Part shown: piece after piece, positions 60,787 to 64,000 of the stretch
Layout: the number at the start of each line of letters is the position of its first letter
Numbering within the stretch: position 1 is the stretch's first letter
Assembly: GCF_034661235.1 (NCBI RefSeq)
Contig: NZ_CP141059.1
Span: 4,401,501-4,465,500, forward strand
Reading direction: 5' to 3'
DNA: 64,000 bases
Source of the DNA: Nocardioides bizhenqiangii
GTDB taxonomy: Bacteria; Actinomycetota; Actinomycetes; Propionibacteriales; Nocardioidaceae
Position numbers and translations under genes: made by a program
Notes under the pieces: generated by a model
What the model was told of the DNA's origin: nothing
Databases searched by the model: none
The model's input: the letters and a program-made list of their open reading frames with translations, nothing else

Positions 60787-61287
60787 ATGCACCTCGACCG
60801 CCTCGACCTCGCCCTGCTCACCGCGCTGCGCGATCATCCGCGCGCCGGCGTGCTCGAGCTGTCACGGCTCACCCAGGTCGCCCGGGCGACCGTCCAGGCC
60901 CGGCTCCAGCGGCTCGAGTCGACGGGGGTGGTGACCGGCTACGGCCCCGACATCGACCTCGAGGCGGCCGGTCAGCACGTGTCGGCGTTCGTCACCCTCG
61001 AGATCGCGCAGGGCGCCCTCGACCAGCTCGCCCCCGAGCTCGAGGCGATGCCGACCATCCTCGAGGCCTACGTCACCACCGGCACCGCCGACGTGCTCTG
61101 CAAGGTCGCGGCAACGTCGCACTCCGACCTGCAGGAGACGCTGATCGAGCTCAACCGCTCCCCCTCCGTCGTCCGTACGACGAGCGTGGTCGTGCTCGGC
61201 ACCGTGATCGCACCCCGGGTGCTGCCGCTGCTCGAGCGCTCGGCCGAGCAGCGCGACGCCCGCGCGCCGGCGTACCGCTCCCGCTGA
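60787..61287 (+). CDS. Lrp/AsnC-family transcriptional regulator
   Basis: 166 aa from ATG 60787. N-terminal HTH LDRLDLALLTALRDHPRAGVLELSRLTQVARATVQARLQRLESTGVV, then the RAM ligand/oligomer domain (GQHVSAFVTLEIAQGA...EAYVTTGTADVLCKVAATSHSDLQ). Probable regulator of tyrosine catabolism with a tyrosine or hydroxyphenylpyruvate-type effector, inferred from the divergent layout and dyads. In-frame ATGs at 60727 and 60736 exist but would overlap the dyads. Confidence 0.9.
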   Translation: MHLDRLDLALLTALRDHPRAGVLELSRLTQVARATVQARLQRLESTGVVTGYGPDIDLEAAGQHVSAFVTLEIAQGALDQLAPELEAMPTILEAYVTTGTADVLCKVAATSHSDLQETLIELNRSPSVVRTTSVVVLGTVIAPRVLPLLERSAEQRDARAPAYRSR

Positions 61288-61296
61288 GCAGGCAGG

Positions 61297-62250
61297 TCAC
61301 GCCACGAACAGGTCGCCGCGCGCCGACCGCCGGTAGTCAACGTGCCGGCCACGCCGGCTGGCGACGAGCAGTCCGGCAGCAGCGAGCGCTCCGAGGTGGT
61401 GCGAGACGGTGGCCTTGGCGAGCGAGTGACGGGCGCTGAGCTCCGTCGTCGTGCGGGGGACGTCGAGGTCGCGCAGCAGCGCTGCTCGGGAGCTGCCGAG
61501 GAGCTCCCCGAGCCCGCCGCCACCGCCACGGTGCCTGCCCTCGCCGAACGCGGTCGCGGGAAAGACGACGCTGCCCCTGCTCTCGTGGACCACCTGGACG
61601 GTGAGCCGCGGCCAGGTCAGCACCGAGGGCGACAGGACCAGCTCCTGGTCCCGGTAGCGGACGGACTCGTCGAAGGGCTTGGCGATCCGAAGCTCGCCAC
61701 CGGTCCACCGGACATCTCGGTGCATCCCGTCGAGCACGGCGCCCACACCCTCACGAGCGGCGGTCGCCGCTGCCTCGTGCGTCGACCGCTCCAGCATCCC
61801 GGTGACGGACTCCCACCGATCTCCCATCGCCCGACGGGCGGCCGCGAGACCACGCGCCGCCAGCCGACCGAGATCGCCGCGATCGACCGCATCCCGGACC
61901 CGGCGCGGTGCGGGCCGCCCGGCCGACCACCACGCGACCTCGGTCGCGCTCTGGGCCTGGTCGGCCGCAGCGACCGCGTCGAGCTGGTCGCCGAACGCGG
62001 TCTGGACATCGCCACAGCCGGCCACGGGCGTGAGGAGGTCGGGCTGGTAGCCACCTCCGGCCACCATGGCCGCGACCAGCGACACGTCGGGATCGCGCAG
62101 CGCCGCCCGGTCGGATGCGTTCGCCCGCCCGTAGACGGGGTGCCGGTCGCCCGAGGCGATGAGGCGGAGCCAGCCGATGACCTCATGGACGGGCGACGGC
62201 CGGATCGTCATCCGGGCGAGGGTCGACGCGTCGAGGTCGGCCACGATCAT
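61297..62250 (-). CDS. ArsR-type winged-helix regulator with DUF5937-like N-terminal domain
   Basis: 317 aa from ATG 62250. The N-terminal 220 residues resemble the DUF5937-type region (MIVADLDASTLARMTIRPSPVHEVIGWLRL). The C-terminal HTH is ELLGSSRAALLRDLDVPRTTTELSARHSLAKATVSHHLGALAAAGLLVASRRGRHVDYRR, an ArsR-like fold. No metal-binding Cys cluster is seen. It is divergent from the NTF2-like gene, with an inverted repeat between them. Confidence 0.85.
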   Translation of the reverse strand: MIVADLDASTLARMTIRPSPVHEVIGWLRLIASGDRHPVYGRANASDRAALRDPDVSLVAAMVAGGGYQPDLLTPVAGCGDVQTAFGDQLDAVAAADQAQSATEVAWWSAGRPAPRRVRDAVDRGDLGRLAARGLAAARRAMGDRWESVTGMLERSTHEAAATAAREGVGAVLDGMHRDVRWTGGELRIAKPFDESVRYRDQELVLSPSVLTWPRLTVQVVHESRGSVVFPATAFGEGRHRGGGGGLGELLGSSRAALLRDLDVPRTTTELSARHSLAKATVSHHLGALAAAGLLVASRRGRHVDYRRSARGDLFVA

Positions 62251-62294
62251 GCCCGCCAACGTAGGCGGCGCGACAACAGGCGACGAAGTGCAGG

Positions 62295-62314
62295 GATTCG
62301 ATCGTGACCGAATC
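62295..62314. promoter_or_regulatory. Inverted repeat between the ArsR-type and NTF2-like genes
   Basis: GATTCG-ATCGTGAC-CGAATC: 6-bp arms with an 8-base centre, in the 132-bp divergent promoter region. Candidate operator of the ArsR-type protein. Confidence 0.45.
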
Positions 62315-62382
62315 GTTGGCCGGTCGGAACGGGCGCGATGTCTCCTGGGGCGACCCACCTCACCCTCGGATCGGAGATCCCC

Positions 62383-62877
62383 ATGTCCAGGATGCGTATC
62401 GCCACCCTCTCGACCACCGTGCTCGCGGCCTTCGCGGTCGGCGTCGGCGCGCCGGCCGTCACGTCGGCTCACGACTCGGCGGAGCAGAGCCGCCCGTTCA
62501 ACCACTGCCAGCGCAGCTTCGCCGGCGCGGTCGAGGACTACCGGCAGACCACGTTCGACAAGGACGCAGACGGCTTCAACGACCTGCTGCACGACGACGT
62601 CTCGGCGATCTTCGCCGACGGCAGCACGCTGCTCGGCAAGGAGGCGACCGCCGGGTTCATCGAGAGCTTCTTCGCCGACGAGGAGTGGACGCAGACCCTC
62701 GACGTCGTCCACACCGAGGTCGAGGGCTGCCGCAGCGGCTTCGTCCTCTTCGACTCGGTCTACACGCCGTCGCCGTCCAGTGAGGGCGTGCCCCTGGCCA
62801 TCGGCGTGACCTTCACCTTCGAGCGGGGCGAGTGGCTGGTGCTGCACAACCAGGACAGCGACGGCCCCGTCTCGTAG
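62383..62877 (+). CDS. Exported NTF2/SnoaL-like protein
   Basis: 164 aa from ATG 62383, behind CGGAG. Signal peptide MSRMRIATLSTTVLAAFAVGVGAPAVTSA. The mature part fits a SnoaL/NTF2-like cone: FAGAVEDYRQTTFDKDADGFNDLLHDDVSAIFADGSTLLGKEA...VTFTFERGEWLVLHNQDSD. A Cys pair (HCQRS, EGCRSG) may be bridged. Binding or catalytic role unknown. Likely controlled by the divergent ArsR-type regulator. Confidence 0.83.
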   Translation: MSRMRIATLSTTVLAAFAVGVGAPAVTSAHDSAEQSRPFNHCQRSFAGAVEDYRQTTFDKDADGFNDLLHDDVSAIFADGSTLLGKEATAGFIESFFADEEWTQTLDVVHTEVEGCRSGFVLFDSVYTPSPSSEGVPLAIGVTFTFERGEWLVLHNQDSDGPVS

Positions 62878-62913
62878 CGCCCGTCACTTGCGGCGGACGG
62901 CGTGACTTCGGCC

Positions 62914-62932
62914 AACTAGAACGCGTTATCGT
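62914..62932. promoter_or_regulatory. KstR-like operator ahead of the lipase gene
   Basis: AACTAGAACGCGTTATCGT, identical over 19 bases to 55154-55172. The TATCGT end would be the -10 box, about 28 bases before the ATG at 62960, with a GGGAGG ribosome site between. Confidence 0.6.
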
Positions 62933-62959
62933 CCTGGGACCCCGGGAGGAGCAACAACC

Positions 62960-63925
62960 ATGCGCCGTCGTCACGCCGTCATCGCCGCTCTGGTCGCCGT
63001 CACAGCGCTGCTCGGCGCGACGGGTGGCGTCGTGACTGCGCCGGTCGGCCACGCCGAGGACGGCGGTAGTGGCGACCTGCCGGTCAGCTACAACTTCCTC
63101 CTCAGCGCGGTGACGGCGGGTGCGCAGGTCGACGCCGACCCGCCGGGTGGCAACGACTGGTCCTGCCGGCCCACCGCCCGGCACCCGCGGCCCGTCGTAC
63201 TCGTGCACGGCACCGCCGGCAACAAGAACTCGAACTGGCAGACCTACTCGCCGCTGCTCGCCAACGAGGGCTACTGCGTCTTCGCGCTGACCTACGGCGT
63301 CCCCCCGGGCGCGCCGCCCGTCCAGGACCAGCTCGGAGGCATCACCGCCATGCAGGGCAGCGCCCGTCAGCTCAAGGCCTTCGTCGCCCGGGTCCTGCGG
63401 GCGACCGGCGCCAGCAAGGTCGACATCGTGGGGCACTCCCAGGGGACGTTGATCCCGGAGTACTACGTGAAGCTCCTCGGCGGAGCGAAGCACGTGAAGC
63501 GCTACATCTCGCTCGCGCCGCTCTGGCACGGCACCACGATCGCCAACTACTACCGCCTGCTCGCCAAGGTGTTCGGCGTGCCGGAGGACCAGATCCCGTT
63601 GTGCCAGGCGTGCGGGCAGTACGCGGCGACGTCGGACTTCATGCGCCGGCTCCGGGCGGGCGGGCTCGTGGTCGGCGACATCGAGTACACCAACATCATG
63701 ACCAAGTACGACCAGCTGGTGGTCCCGTACAGCAGTGGCCGCGAGCCCGGGATGCGCAACGTCGTCGTGCAGGACCACTGCCGCACCGACTACTCCGAGC
63801 ACTTCGAGATCGCGGCCGACCCGGTCGCCGCCCGGATCGTGCTGAACACCCTCGACCCGGCCCACAAGCGACCAGTTCCTTGCATGGTCGTGCTGCCCTT
63901 CATCGGACCGGTCGGCGGCCCCTAG
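62960..63925 (+). CDS. Secreted triacylglycerol lipase/esterase (alpha/beta hydrolase)
   Basis: 321 aa. Signal peptide MRRRHAVIAALVAVTALLGATGG. Oxyanion strand VVLVHGTAGNKNSNW, nucleophile elbow GHSQGTL, catalytic Asp probably in EYTNIMTKYDQLV, and the catalytic His in DHCRTDYSEHFE. Cys residues pair in LCQACGQY and elsewhere. Hydrolyses acylglycerols or other esters outside the cell. The KstR-like operator links its control to the SDR at 55180. Confidence 0.92.
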   Translation: MRRRHAVIAALVAVTALLGATGGVVTAPVGHAEDGGSGDLPVSYNFLLSAVTAGAQVDADPPGGNDWSCRPTARHPRPVVLVHGTAGNKNSNWQTYSPLLANEGYCVFALTYGVPPGAPPVQDQLGGITAMQGSARQLKAFVARVLRATGASKVDIVGHSQGTLIPEYYVKLLGGAKHVKRYISLAPLWHGTTIANYYRLLAKVFGVPEDQIPLCQACGQYAATSDFMRRLRAGGLVVGDIEYTNIMTKYDQLVVPYSSGREPGMRNVVVQDHCRTDYSEHFEIAADPVAARIVLNTLDPAHKRPVPCMVVLPFIGPVGGP

Positions 63926-63961
63926 CGGCCCGCTGAACATCGCACTCCTAGGCTCGGCGCC

Positions 63962-64000
63962 ATGCCGCTGCCGTTCCGCCAGGTCAACGTCTTCAGCCCC
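63962..64000 (+). CDS. First 13 codons of a PhzF-like protein
   Basis: ATG 63962, leaderless: TAGGCT (63949-63954) ends 7 bases before it. Only MPLPFRQVNVFSP is in the window. The opening FRQV-D/N-VF is how PhzF-type isomerases begin, so that family is suggested with low certainty; the gene runs off the right edge. Confidence 0.4.
   Translation, partial: MPLPFRQVNVFSP

Overview
The window is a high-GC actinobacterial chromosome segment. Gene content and style point to Nocardioides or a close relative in Propionibacteriales. The evidence is near-saturated G/C in third codon positions, frequent GTG starts, -10 boxes of the TAGGCT type placed 6 to 7 bases before start codons (leaderless genes), and a dispersed short repeat that reads GGTGGTCGAG...GTATCGAGACC. 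About 70 genes are packed tightly. I see no rRNA, tRNA, CRISPR array, prophage or IS transposase. This placement is inference from sequence style, not a database result.

Layout. 1-9.8 kb: start of an aldehyde dehydrogenase, a lipoprotein penicillin-binding protein, an SGNH esterase, a MerR regulator divergent from a thioredoxin-reductase-like flavoprotein, a membrane protein with a TetR regulator, a lytic-transglycosylase lipoprotein, a YczE-type membrane protein, a 21-bp tandem repeat and a DEAD-box RNA helicase. 9.9-21.6 kb: an SDR enzyme, glmS with a small upstream gene, a glycosyltransferase with a 13-codon leader, a 54-aa conserved-looking peptide gene, YceI, a double-GNAT protein, a BspA/DUF285 surface protein, a Ser/Thr kinase, a PadR regulator and a small secreted protein. 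21.7-32.3 kb: an M3 peptidase, an ECF sigma factor with its YCII/DGPF partner, SDR plus MFS, DUF1905, and a DrrAB-type exporter between two P450 genes. 32.4-43.4 kb: a beta-phosphoglucomutase/GH65 pair, AhpD-like and YhhN proteins, a RimK-type ligase divergent from a RimB-like protease and an AstE-like deacylase, an MFS transporter, a VapBC module, a GH25 lysozyme, thioredoxin and an MFS remnant.

43.5-50.1 kb is the most distinctive block. A 1066-aa SARP/BTAD-AAA regulator sits between a methyltransferase gene and a three-gene operon of paralogous secreted proteins. An identical 18-bp site, CTCAACGCGAACTCAACG (two CTCAACG heptamers 11 bp apart, the classical SARP site geometry), lies 54-55 bp upstream of both the methyltransferase and the operon. 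This looks like a self-contained SARP regulon with cell-surface outputs and no antibiotic-synthesis core.

50.1-64 kb: acetyltransferases, a DUF222/HNH (13E12-type) gene next to dispersed repeats, NUDIX and phosphotransferase genes, and an SDR and a secreted lipase sharing an identical 19-bp KstR-like operator. Next comes a phenylalanine/tyrosine catabolic cluster (PCD, fumarylacetoacetase, homogentisate dioxygenase, HPPD, divergent Lrp-type regulator). An ArsR-type regulator divergent from an exported NTF2-like protein follows, then the first codons of a PhzF-like gene at the right edge.
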